Of a DNA stretch of 64,000 bases, positions 1-12,566 are shown piece after piece. Made by a program: the position numbers and the translations under genes. The notes beneath the pieces are model-generated. The model ran no database searches. It was given only the letters and a program-made list of their open reading frames with translations, and had not been told where the DNA came from. The DNA is from Inia geoffrensis (Eukaryota; Chordata; Mammalia; Artiodactyla; Iniidae): contig CM070913.1 in the NCBI GenBank assembly GCA_036417435.1, positions 3,028,680 through 3,092,679 on the forward strand. Direction: 5' to 3'. How positions within the stretch are numbered: the first letter of the stretch is position 1; every line of letters begins with the position of its first letter.

Positions 1-157
1 CCCTAACCCTAACACCATCCCTAAACCTGACCCACTTCCGATGCCCTACCCTAACCAATGCCCTAATCTTAACCAGTACACAAACACTAACTCATGCCCT
101 CAAAAGTACGCTAACCCTTAAGCATTGTCGTACCCTATCCTGTACCCTAATCCCTCC
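1..157. repeat. Partial H monomer (left edge)
   Basis: It begins just after the H monomer start with CCCTAACCCTAAC, then shows the H markers 'accatccctaaacctg' and 'gtacacaaacac'. The next monomer (A) starts at 158. About 11 bases of this H lie outside the window. Confidence 0.9.
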
Positions 158-1501
158 CCATTCCCTAACCCTAACCCTAAGCGAAACCCTGAACGTGACC
201 CTTTTCCGAGGCCTTACCCTCATCGGTGCCCTTGTCTTAACCAGTTCCCCAACACTAACTCGTGCCCTCACACTTACGCTAACCCTTAAGCATTGTCGTA
301 CCTTAACCTGTACCCTAATCCCTCTCCATTCCCTAACCCTAAACCTAACCCGAATCCTAACCCTGACCCTCACCCGAAACCTTACCCTCACCCGTGCCCT
401 AATCTTAACCAGGACACCAAGACTAATTCGTGCCCTCACACGTACGCTAACACTAAACCGCAGCGGTACCCGAACCTGTACCCTAATCCCTCTCCATTCC
501 CTAACCCTAACCCTAACCTGAAACCTAACCATGACACTCACCCGAAACTTTACCCTCACCCGTGTCCTAATTTTAACCAGTACATCAACACTAACCCATG
601 CCCTCTAACGTACACTAACCCTAAGCCATTGCCGTACACTAACCTGTACCCTAATCAATCCCCATTCCCTAACCCTAACCCTAACCCTAACCCTTAACGT
701 GACCCTCTTCCAAGGCCTTACCCTCACCCGTGCCCTAATCCTAAGCAGTACACTAACACTAACTAGTGACCTCACACGTATGCTAAACCTTAAGAGTTGT
801 GGTACCCTAAACTGTGCCCTAATATCTCCCCATTTCCTAACCCTAACCCTAACCCGAATTCTATCCCTGACCCTCACCCAAAACCTTACCCTCACCCGTG
901 CCCTAATCTTAACCAGGACACCAACACTAACTCGTGCCCTCACACGTACGCTAACCCTTAATCGTTGTCGTACCCTAAACTGTACCCTAATCCCTCCCCA
1001 TTCCCTAACCCTAACCCTAACCCGAATCCTAACCCTGACCCTCACCTGAAGCCTTACCCTCACCCGTGCCCTAATCTTAACCAGGACACTAACACTAACC
1101 CTTGCCCTCACACGAACGCTAACCCTTAAGCACTGTCGTACCCTAAGCTCTACCCTAATCCCTCAGCATTCCTTAACCCTAACCCTAACACGAATCCTAA
1201 CCCTGACCCTCATCCGAAGCCTTACCCTCACCCGTGCCCTAATCTTAACCAGGACACCAACACTAACTCGTGCCCTCACACGTACGCTAAACCTTAAGCG
1301 TTGTCGTACCCTAAATTGTACCCTAATCCCTCCCCATTCCTTAACCGTAACCCTAAACCCATCCCTAAACCAGACCCACTTCCGATGCCCTACCCTAACC
1401 AATGCCCTAATCTTAAGCAGTACACAAACACTAACTCATGCCCTCAAAAGTACGCTAACCCTTAAGCATTGTCGTACCCTATCCTGTACCCTAATCCCTC
1501 C
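158..1501. repeat. HOR unit 1, canonical A-H, 1344 bp
   Basis: Monomers start at 158, 326, 494, 662, 830, 998, 1166 and 1334, exactly 168 bp apart, in the order A B C D E F G H. Private variants include 'taagagttgtgg' in D (791) and 'ccatttcc' at the E start (830). These recur in unit 3 but not in units 2 and 4. Confidence 0.93.
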
Positions 1502-2845
1502 CCATTCCCTAACCCTAACCCTAAGCAAAACCCTGAACGTGACCCTTTTCCGAGGCCTTACCCTCATCGGTGCCCTTGTCTTAACCAGTACACCAACACT
1601 AACTCGTGCCCTCACACTTACGCTAACCCTTAAGCATTGTCGTACCCTAACCTGTACCCTAATCCCTCTCCATTCCCTAACCCTAACCCTAACCCGAATC
1701 CTAACCCTGACACTCACCCGACACCTTACCCTCACCCGTGCCCTAATCTTAACCAGGACACCAAGACTAACTCATGCCCTCACACGTACGCTAACACTAA
1801 ACCGCAGCGGTACCCTAACCTGTACCCTAATCCCTCTCCATTCCCTAACACTAACCCTAACCTGAAACCTAACCATGACATTCAGCCGAAACTTTACCCT
1901 CACCCGTGTCCTAATTTTAACCAGTACATCAAAACTAACCAATGCCCTCTAACGTACGCTAACCCTAAGCCATTGCCGTACCCTAACCTGTACCCTAATC
2001 AATCCCCATTCCCTAACCCTAACCTTAACCCTAACCCTTAACGTGACCCTCTTCCGAGGCCTTACCCTCACCCGTGCCCTAATCGTAAGCAGTACACTAA
2101 CACTAGCTAGTGACCTCACACGTATGCTAAACCTTAAGTGTTGTGGTACCCTAAACTGTGCCCTAATATCTCCTCATTCCCTAACCCTAACCCTAACCCG
2201 AATTCTATCCCTGACCCTCACCCAAAACCTTACCCTCAACCGTGCCCTAATCTTAACCAGGACACCAACACTAACTCGTGCCCTCACACGTACGCTAACC
2301 CTTAATCGTTGTCGTACCCTAAACTGTACCCTAATCCCTCCCCATTCCCTAACCCTAACCCTAACCCGAATCCTAACCCTGACCCTCACCTGAAGCCTTA
2401 CCCTCACCCGTGCCCTAATCTTAACCAGGACACTAACACTAACCCTTGCCCTCACACGAACGCTAACCCTTAAGCACTGTCGTACCCTAAGCTGTACCCT
2501 AAACACTCTGCATTCCTTAACCCTAACCCTAACACGAATCCTAACCCTGACCCTCACCCGAAGCCTTACCCTCACCCGTGCCCTAATCTTAACCAGGACA
2601 CCAACACTAACTCGTGCCCTCACACGTACGCTAAACCTTAAGCGTTGTCGTACCCTAAATTGTAACCTAATCCCTCCCCATTCCTTAACCCTAACCCTAA
2701 CCCCATCCCTAAACCTGACCCACTTCCCATGCCCTACACTAACCAATGCCCTAATCTTAACCAGTACACAAACACTAACTCATGCCCTCAAAAGTACGCT
2801 AACCCTTAAGCATTGTCGTACCCTAACCTGTACCCTAATCCCTCC
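1502..2845. repeat. HOR unit 2, canonical A-H, 1344 bp
   Basis: Order A to H with no net length change. Its variants are 'aagcaaaaccc' in A, 'taagtgttgtgg' in D (2135), 'tcattccc' at the E start, 'ttgtaacctaa' at the end of G and 'cttcccatgcc' in H. All recur in unit 4. Confidence 0.93.
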
Positions 2846-4189
2846 CCATTCCCTAACCCTAACCCTAAGCGAAACCCTGAACGTGACCCTTTTCCGAGGC
2901 CTTACCCTCATCGGTGCCCTTGTCTTAACCAGTACACCAACACTAACTCGTGCCCTCACACTTACGCTAACCCTTAAGCATTGTCGTACCTTAACCTGTA
3001 CCCTAATCCCTCTCCATTCCCTAACCCTAACCCTAACCCGAATCCTAACCCTGACCCTCACCCGAAACCTTACCCTCACCCGTGCCCTAATCTTAACCAG
3101 GACACCAAGACTAACTCGTGCCCTCACACGTACGCTAACACTAAACCGCAGCGGTACCCTAACCTGTACCCTAATCCCTCTCCATTCCCTAACCCTAACC
3201 CTAACCTGAAACCTAACCATGACACTCACCCGAAACTTTAAACTCACCCGTGTCCTAATTTTAACCAGTACATCAACACTAACCCATGCCCTCTAACGTA
3301 CGCTAACCCTAAGCCATTGCCGTACCCTAACCTGTACCCTAATCAATCCCCATTCCCTAACCCTAACCCTAACCCTAACCCTTAACGTGACCCTCTTCAA
3401 AGGCCTTACCCTCACCCGTGACCTAATCGTAAGCAGTACACTAACACTAACTAGTGACCTCACACGTATGCTAAACCTTAAGAGTTGTGGTACCCTAAAC
3501 TGTGCCCTAATATCTCCCCATTTCCTAACCCTAACCCTAACCCGAATTCTATCCCTGACCCTCACCCAAAACCTTACCCTCACCCGTGCCCTAATCTTAA
3601 CCAGGACACCAACACTAACTCGTGCCCTCACACGTACGCAAACCCTTAATCGTTGTCGTACCCTAAACTGTACCCTAATCCCTCCCCATTCCCTAACCCT
3701 AACCCTAACCCGAATCCTAACCCTGACCCTCACCTGAAGCCTTACCCTCACCCGTGCCCTAATCTTAACCAGGACACTAACACTAACCCTTGCCCTCACA
3801 CGAACGCTAACCCTTAAGCACTGTCGTACCCTAAGCTGTAACCTAATCCCTCTGCAGTCCTTAACCCTAACCCTAACACGAATCCTAACCCTGACCCTCA
3901 CCCGAAGCCTTACCCTCACCCGTGCCCTAATCTTAACCAGGACACCAACACTAACTCGTGCCCTCACACGTATGCTAAACCTTAAGCGTTGTCGTACCCT
4001 AAATTGTACCCTAATCCCTCCCCATTCCTTAACCCTAACCCTAACACCATCCCTAAACCTGACACACTTCCGATGCCCTACCCTAACCAATGCCCTAATC
4101 TTAACCAGTACACAAACACTAACTCATGCCCTCAAACGTACGCTAACCCTTAAGCATTGTCGTACCCTATCCTGTACCCTAATCCCTCC
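2846..4189. repeat. HOR unit 3, canonical A-H, 1344 bp
   Basis: Order A to H, full length. It matches unit 1 at the diagnostic sites ('taccttaacctg' at the end of A, 'taagagttgtgg' at 3479, 'ccatttcc' at the E start). One change creates an early stop in the Pro-Asn frame ('ctttaaactc', around 3237). Confidence 0.93.
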
Positions 4190-5533
4190 CCATTCCCTAA
4201 CCCTAACCCTAAGCAAAACCCTGAACGTGACCCTTTTCCGAGGCCTTACCCTCATCGGTGCCCTTGTCTTAACCAGTCCACCAACACTAACTCGTGCCCT
4301 CACACTTACGCTAACCCTTAAGCATTGTCGTACCCTAACCTGTACCCTAATCCCTCTCCATTCCCTAACCCTAACCCTAACCCGAATCCTAACCCTGACC
4401 CTCACCCGAAACCTTACCCTCACCCGTGCCCTAATCTTAACCAGGACACCAAGACTAACTCGTGCCCTCACACGTACGCTAACACTAAACCGCAGCGGTA
4501 CCCTAACCTGTACCCTAATCCCTCTCCATTCCCTAACACTAACCCTAACCGGAAACCTAACCATCACACTCACCCGAAACTTTACCCTCACCCGTGTCCT
4601 AATTTTAACCAGTACATCAAAACTAACCCATGCCCTCTAACGTACACTAACCCTAAGCCATTGCCGTACCCTAACCTGTACCCTAATCAATACCCATTCC
4701 CTAACCCTATCCCTAACCCTAACCCTTAACGTGACCCTCTTCCGAGGGCTTACCCTCACCCGTGCCCTAATCGTAAGCAGTACACTAACACTAACTAGTG
4801 ACCTCACACCTATGCTAAACCTTAAGTGTTGTGGTACCCTAAACTGTGCCCTAATATCTCCTCATTCCCTAACCCTAACCCTAACCCGAATTCTATCCCT
4901 GACCCTCACCCAAAACCTTACCCTCACCCGTGCCCTAATCTTAACCAGGACATCACCACTAACTCGTGCCCTCACACGTACGCTAACCCTTAATCGTTGT
5001 CGTACCCTAAACTGTACCCTAATCCCTCCCCATTCCCTAACCCTAACCCTAACCCGAATCCTAAACCTGACCCTCACCTGAAGCCTTACCCTCACCCGTG
5101 CCCTAATCTTAACCAGGACACTAACACTAACCCTTGCCCTCACACGAACGCTAACCCTTAAGCACTGTCGTACCCTAAGCTGTACCCTAATCCCTCTGCA
5201 GTCCTTAACCCTAACCCTAACACGAATCCTAACCCTGACCCTCACCCGAAGCCTTACCCTCACCCGTGCCCTAATCTTAACCAGGACACCAACACTAACT
5301 CGTGCCCTCACACGTACGCTAAACCTTAAGCGTTGTCGTACCCTAAATTGTAACCTAATCCCTCCCCATTCCTTAACCCTAACCCTAACCCCATCCCTAA
5401 ACCTGACCCACTTCCCATGCCCTACCCTAACCAATGCCCTAATCTTAACCAGTACACAAACACTAACTCATGCCCTCAAACGCACGCTAACCCTTAAGCA
5501 TTGTCGTACCCTATCCTGTACCCTAATCCCTCC
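4190..5533. repeat. HOR unit 4, canonical A-H, 1344 bp
   Basis: Order A to H, full length, and the last of the leftmost run of regular units. It shares the unit 2 variants ('aagcaaaaccc', 'taagtgttgtgg' at 4823, 'cttcccatgcc'). G begins 'gcagtcc', creating a CTGCAG site also present in unit 3. Confidence 0.93.
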
Positions 5534-6708
5534 CCATTCCCTAAACCTAACCCTAAGCGAAACCCTGAACGTGACCCTTTTCCGAGGCCTTACCCTCATC
5601 GGTGCCCTTGTCTTAACCAGTACACCAACACTAACTCGTGCCCTCACACTTACGCTAACCCTTAGGCATTGTCGTACCCTAACCAGTACCCTAATCCCTC
5701 TCCATTCCCTAACCCTAACCCTAACCCGAATCCTAACCCTGACCCTCACAAGAAGCCTTACCCTCACCCGTGCCCTAATCTTAACCAGGACACCCAGACT
5801 AACTCGTGCCCTCACACGTACGCTAACACTAAACCACAGCGGTACCCTAACCTGTACCCTAATCCCTCTCCATTCGCTAACCCTAACCCTAACCTGAAAC
5901 CTAACCATGACACTCACCCGAAACTTTACCATCACCCGTGTTCTAATTTTAACCAGTACATCAACACTAACCCATGCCCTCTAACGTACGCTAACCCTAA
6001 GCCATTGCCGTACCCTAACCTGTACCCTAATCAATCCCCATTCCCTAACCCTAACCCTAAACCTAACCCTTAACGTGACCCTCTTCCGAGGCCTTACCCT
6101 CCCCCGTGCCCTAATCGTAAGCAGTACACTAACACTAACTAGTGACCTCACACGTACGCTAAACATTAAGCGTTGTGGTACCCTAAACTGTGCCGTCATA
6201 TCTCCCCTTTCCCTAACCCTAACCCTAACCCGAATCCTAACCCTGACCCACACCTGAAGCCTTACCCTCACCCGTGCCCTAATGTTAACCAGGACACTAA
6301 CACTAACCCTTGCCCTCACACGAATGCTAACCCTTAAGCACTGTCGTACCCTAAGCTGTACCCTAATCCCTCTGCATTCCTTAACCCTAACCCTAACACG
6401 AATCCTAACCCTGACCCTCACCCGAAGCCTTACCCTCACCCGTGCCCTAATCTTAACCAGGACACCAACACTAACTCGTGCCCTCACACGTACGCTAAAC
6501 CTTAAGCATTGTCGTACCCTAAATTGTACCCTAATCCCTCCCCATTCCTTAACCCTAACCCTAACCCCATCCCTAAACCTGAACCACTTCCGATGCCCTA
6601 CCGTAACCAATGCCCAATCTTAACCAGTACACAAACACTAACTCATACCCTCAAAAGTACGCTAACCCTTAAGCATTGTCGTACCCTATCCTGTACCCTA
6701 ATCCCTCC
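5534..6708. repeat. HOR unit 5, seven monomers, E missing (1175 bp)
   Basis: Order A B C D F G H. D runs directly into F at 6206 with the altered junction 'ctcccctttcc', which recurs at 7380, 27305 and (variant) 32009. H (6542) has lost one base ('caatgcccaatc' for 'caatgccctaatc'). Confidence 0.9.
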
Positions 6709-8717
6709 CCATCCATAACCCTAACCCTAAGCGAAACCCTGAACGTGACCCTTTTCCGAGGCCTTACCCTCATCGGTGCCCTTTTCTTAACCAGTAAACC
6801 AACACTAACTCGTGCCCTCACACTTACGCTAACCCTTAGGCATTGTCGTACCCTAACCAGTACCCTAATCCCTCTCCATTCCCTAACCCTAACCCTAACC
6901 CGAATCCTAACCCTGACCCTCACAAGAAGCCTTACCCTCACCCGTGCCCTAATCTTAACCAGGACACCAAGACTAACTCGTGCCCTCACACGTACGCTAA
7001 CACTAAACCGCAGCGGTACCCTAACCTGTACCCTAATCCCTCTCCATTCGCTAACCCTAACCCTAACCTGAAACATAACCATGACACTCACCCGAAACTT
7101 TACCATCACCCGTGTTCTAATTTTAACCAGTACATCAACACTAACCCATGCCCTCTAACGTACGCTAACCCTAAGCCATTGCCGTACCCTAACCTGTACC
7201 CTAATCAATCCCCATTCCCTAACCCTAACCCTAACCCTAACCCTTAACGTGACCCTCTTCCGAGGCCTTACCCTCCCCCGTGCCCTAATCGTAAGCAGTA
7301 CACTAACACTAACTAGTGACCTCACACGTACGCTAAACATTAAGCGTTGTGGTACCCTAAACTGTGCCGTCATATCTCCCCTTTCCCTAACCCTAACCCT
7401 AACCCGAATCCTAACCCTGACCCTCACCTGAAACCTTACCCTCACCCGTGCCCTAATCTTAACCAGGACACCAAGACTAACTCGTGCCCTCACACGTACG
7501 CTAACACTAAACCGCAGCAGTACCCTAACCTGTACCCTAATCCCTCTCCATTCCCTAACCCTAACCCTAACTCTAACCCTTAACGTGACCCTCTTCCGAG
7601 GCCTTACCCTCACCCGTGCCCTAATCGTAAGCAGTACACTAACACTAACTCGTACCCTCACACGTACGCTAAACCTTAAGCGTTGTCGTACCCTAAATTG
7701 TACCCTAATCCCTCCCCATTCCTTAACCCTAACCCTAACCCCATCCCTAAACCTGACCCACTTCCGATGCCCTACCCTAACCAATGCCCTAATCTTAACC
7801 AGTACACAAACACTAACTCATGCCCTCAAACGTACGCTAACCCTAAGCCATTGCCGTACCCTAACCTGTACCCTAATCATTCCCCATTCCCTAACCCTAA
7901 CCCTAGCCCTAACACTTAACGTGACCCTCTTCCGAGGCCTTACACTCACCCGTGCCCTAATCGTAAGCAGTACACTAACTAGTGACCTCACAGGTACGCT
8001 ACACCTTAAGCGTTGTGGTACCCTAAACTGTGTCCTAATATCTCCCCATTCCCTAATCCTAACCCTAACCCGAATCCTAACCCTGACCCTCACCAGAAGC
8101 CTTACCCTCACCCGTGTCCTAAACTTAACCAGGACACTAACACTAACCCTTGCCCTCACACGAACGCTAACCCTTAAGCACTATCGTACCCTAAGCTGTA
8201 CCCTAATCCCTCTGCATTCCTTAACCCTAACCCTAACACGAATCCTATCCCTGACCCTCACCCGAAGCCTTACCCCCACCCGTGCCCTAATCTTAACCAG
8301 GACACTAACACTAACCCTTGCCCTCACACGAATGCTAACCCTTAAGCGCTGTCGTACCCTAAGCTGTACCCTAATCCCTCTGCATTCCTTAACCCTAACC
8401 CTAACACGAATCCTAACCCTGACCCTCACCCGAAGCCTTACCCTCACCCGTGCCTTAATCTTAACGAGGACACCAACACTAACTTGTGCCCTCACACGTA
8501 CGCTAAACCTTAAGCGTTGTCGTACACTAAATTGTACCCTAATCCCTCCCCATTCCTTAACCCTAACCCTAACCCCATCCCTAAACCTGACCCACTTCCG
8601 ATACTCTACCCTAACCAATACCCTAATCTTAACCAGTACACAAACACTAACTCATGCCCTCAAAAGTACGCTAACCCTTAAGCATTGTCGTACCCTATCC
8701 GGTACCCTAATCCCTCC
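6709..8717. repeat. Irregular HOR unit 6, twelve monomers (2009 bp)
   Basis: Order A B C D F/B D/G H/C D F G/F G H. A (6709) has lost one base near its start ('ccatccataacc'). Monomer 7380 begins like F and ends like B. 7548 begins as D and ends as G. 7716 begins as H and switches to C around 7840. D at 7884 lost 6 bp ('actaactagtg'). 8214 is a G/F fusion followed by a complete G (8382). Confidence 0.87.
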
Positions 8718-10053
8718 CCATTCCCTAACCCTAACCCTAAGCGAAACCCTGAACGTGACCCTTTTCCGAGGCCTTACCCTCATCGGTGCCCTTGTCTTAA
8801 CCAGTACAGCAACACTAACTCGTGCCCTCACACTTACGCTAACCCTTAAGCATTGTCGTACCCTAACCTGTACCCTAATCCCTCTCCATTCCCTAACCCT
8901 AACCCTAACCCGAATCCTAACCCTGACCCTCACCCGAAGCATTACCCTCACCCGTGCCCTAATCTTAACCAGGACACCAAGACTAACTCGTGCCCTCACA
9001 CGTACGCTAACACTAAACCGCAGAGGTACCCTAACCTGTACCCTAATCCCTCTCCATTCCCTAACCCTAACCCTAACCCGAAACCTAACCATTAGACTCA
9101 TCCGAAACTTTACCCTCACCCGTGTCTTAATTTTAACTAGTACATCAACACTAACCCATATCCTCTAACGTACGCTAACCCTAAGCCATTGCCGTACCCT
9201 AATCTGTACCCTAATCAATCCCAATTCCCTAACCCTAATCCTAACCCTAACACTTAACGTGACCCTCTTCCGAGGCCTTACCCTCACCGTGCCCTAATCG
9301 TAAGCAGTACACTAACACCAACTAGTGACCTCACACGTACGCTAAACCTTAAGCGTTGTGGTACCCTAAACTGTGCCCTAATCACTCCCCATTCCCTAAC
9401 CCTAACCCTAACCCGAATTCTATCCCTGACCCTCACCCGAAACCTTACCCTCACCTGTGCCCTAATCTTAACCAGGACACCAACACTAACTCGTTCCCTC
9501 ACACGTACGCTAACCCTTAATCGTTGTCATACCCTAAACTGTACCCTAATCCCTCCCCATTCCCTAACCCTAACCCGAATCCTAACCCTCACCCTCACCT
9601 GAAGCCTTACCCTCACCCTTGCCCTAATCTTAACCAGGACACTAACACTAACCCTTGCCCTCACACGAACGCTAACCCTTAAGCACTGTCGTACCCTAAG
9701 CTGTACCCTAAATCCTCTGCATTCCTTAACCTTAACCCTAACACGAATCCTAACCCTGACCCTCACCCGAAGCCTTACCCTCACCCGTGCCCTAATCTTA
9801 ACCAGGACACCAACACTAACTCGTGCCCTCACACGTACGCTAAACCTTAAGCGTTGTCGTACCCTAAATTGTACCCTAATCCCTCCCCATTCCTTAACCC
9901 TAACCCTAACCCCATTCCTAAACCTGACCCACTTCCGATGCCCTACCCTAACCAATGCCCAATCTTAACCAGTACACAAACACTAACTCATGCCCTCAAA
10001 AGTACGCTAACCCTTAAGCATTGTCGTACCCTATCCTGTACCCTAATCCCTCC
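8718..10053. repeat. HOR unit 7, A-H with small deletions (1336 bp)
   Basis: All eight types are present in order. D (9222) lost 1 bp ('ctcaccgtgcc'), F (9557) lost one hexamer from its perfect CCCTAA run, and H (9887) lost 1 bp. The C-to-H part, with the same three deletions, reappears at 32512-33511. Confidence 0.9.
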
Positions 10054-12566
10054 CCATTCCCTAACCCTAACCCTAAGCGAAACCCTGAACATGACCCTTT
10101 TCCGAGGCCTTACCCTCATCGGTGCCCTTGTCTTAACCAGTACACCAACACTAACTCGTGCCCTCACACTTACGCTAACCCTTAAGCATTGTCGTACCCT
10201 AACCTGTACCCTAATCCCTCTCCATTCCCTAACCCTAACCCTAACCCAAATCCTAACCCTGACCCTCACCCGAAACCTTACCCTGACCCGTGCCCTAATC
10301 TTAACCAGGACACCAAGACTAACTCGTGCCCTCACACGTACGCTAACACTAAACCGCAGCGGTACCCTAACCTGTACCCTAATCCCTCTCCATTCCCTAA
10401 CCCTAACCCTAACCTGAAACCTAACCATGACACTCACCCGAAACTTTACCCTCACCCGTGTCCTAATTTTAACCAGTACATCAACACTAACCCATGCCCT
10501 CTAACGTACGCTAACCCTAAGCCATTGCCGTACCCTAACCTGTACCCTAATCATTCCCCATTCCCTAACCCTAACCCTAGCCCTAACCCTTAACGTGACC
10601 CTCTTCCGAGGCCTTACCCTCACCCGTGCCCTAATCGTAAGCAGTACACTAACACTAACTAGTGACCTCACACGTACGCTAAACCTTAAGCGTTGTGGTA
10701 CCCTAAACTGTGCCCTAATCACTCCCCATTCCCTAACCCTAACCCTAACCCGAATTCTATCCCTGACCCTCACCCGAAACCTTACCCTCACCTGTGCCCT
10801 AATCTTAACCAGGACACCAACACTAACTCGTTCCCTCACACGTACGCTAACCCTTAATCGTTGTCATACCCTAAACTGTACCCTAATCCCTCCCCATTCC
10901 CTAACCCTAACCCGAATCCTAACCCTGACCCTCACCTGAAGCCTTACCCTCACCCGTACCCTAATCTTAACCAGGATACTAACACTAACCCTTGCCCTCA
11001 CACGAACGCTAACCCTTAAGCACTGTCGTACCCTAAGCTGTACCCTAATCTCTCTGCATTCCTTAACCCTAACCCTAACACGAATACTAAACCTGACCCT
11101 CACACGAAGCCTTACCCTCACCCGTGCACTAATCTTAAAAAGGACACTAACACTAACCCTTGCCCTCACACGAACGCTAACCTTTAAGCGCTGTCGTACC
11201 CTAAGCTGTACCCTAATCCCTCTGCATTCCTTAACCCTAACCCTAACCCGAATTCTATCCCTGACCCTCACCCGAAACCTTACCCTCACCCGTGCAATAA
11301 TCTTAACCAGGACACCAACACTAATTCGTGCCCTCACACTTACGCTAAACCTTAAGCATTGTCGTACCCTAACCTGTACCCTAATCCCTCTCCATTCCCT
11401 AACCCTAACCCTAACCCGAATCCTAACCCTGACCCTCACCCGAAGCCTTACCCTCACCCGTTCCCTAATCTTAACCAGGACACCAAGACTAACTCGTGAC
11501 CTCACACGTACGCTAACACTAAACCGCAGCGGTACCCTAACCTGTACCCTAATCCCTCTCCATTCCCTAACCCTAACCCTAACCTGAAACCTAACCATGA
11601 CACTCACCCGAAACTTTACCCTCACCCGTGTCCTAATTTTAACCAGTACATCAACACTAACCCATGCCCTCTAACGTACGCTAACCCTAAGCCATTGCCG
11701 TACCATAACCTGTACCCTAATCAATCCCCATTCCCTAACCCTAACCATAACCCTAACCTTAACGTGACCCTCTTCCGAGGCCTTACCCTCACCCGTGCCC
11801 TAATCTTAACCAGGACACCAACACTAACTCGTGCCCTCACACGTACGCTAAACCTTAAGCGTTGTGGTACCCTAAACTGTGCCCTAATATCTCCCCATTC
11901 CCTAACCCTAACCCTAACCCGAATTCTATCCCTGACCCTCACCCGAAACCTTACCCTCACCCGTGCCCTAATCTTAACCAGGACACCAACACTAACTCGT
12001 GCCCTCACACGTACGCTAACGCTTAATCGTTGTCGTACCCTAAACTGTACCCTAATCCCTCCCCATTCCCTAACCCTAACCCTAACCCGAATCCTAACCC
12101 TGACCCTCACCTGAAGCCTTACCCTCACCCGTGCCCTAATCTTAACCAGGACACTAACACTAACCTTTGCCCTCACACGAACGCTAACTCTTAAGCACTG
12201 TCGTACCCTAAGCTGTACCCTAATCCATCTGCATTCCTTAACCCTAACCCTAACCCGAATCCTAACCCTGACCCTCACCCGAAGCCTTATCCTCACCCGT
12301 GCCCTAATCTTAACCAGGACACCAACACTAACTCGTGCCCTCACACGTACGCTAAACCTTAAGCGTTGTCGTACCCTAAATTGTACCCTAATCCCTCCCC
12401 ATTCCTTAACCCTAACCCTAACCCCATCCCTAAAACTGACCCACTTCCGATGCTCTACCCTAACCAATGCCCTAATCTTAACCAGTACACAAACACTAAC
12501 TCATGCCCTCAAACGTACGCTAACCCTTAAGCATTGTCGTACCCTATCCTGTACCCTAATGCCTCT
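10054..12566. repeat. Irregular HOR unit 8, fifteen monomers (2513 bp)
   Basis: Order A B C D E F G/F E/A B C D* E F G H. F at 10894 lacks one hexamer. 11056 is a G/F fusion with the variant 'cgaatactaaacc'. 11224 starts like E and ends like A, so B follows again at 11392. D* at 11728 has D ends with an E/G-like middle ('aatcttaaccaggacacc') and lost 1 bp. The unit reads as almost two HORs merged by unequal exchange. Confidence 0.86.

Noticed and set aside
158..1501. CENP-B box in the monomer
   Set aside because: On the minus strand TTCGGGTGAGG and TTCGGGTTAGG resemble the first half (TTCGnnnnA), but the required CGGG at the end is absent in the monomers I inspected.
7585..9168. Long Thr-Leu open frame (527 codons) and the many similar frames on both strands
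   Set aside because: CCCTAA read in frame gives Thr-Leu or Pro-Asn on + and Val-Arg or Gly-Leu on -, so four frames are open by composition. The frames overlap on both strands, start and end at chance substitutions, have no domains and show no start-site or codon signal.
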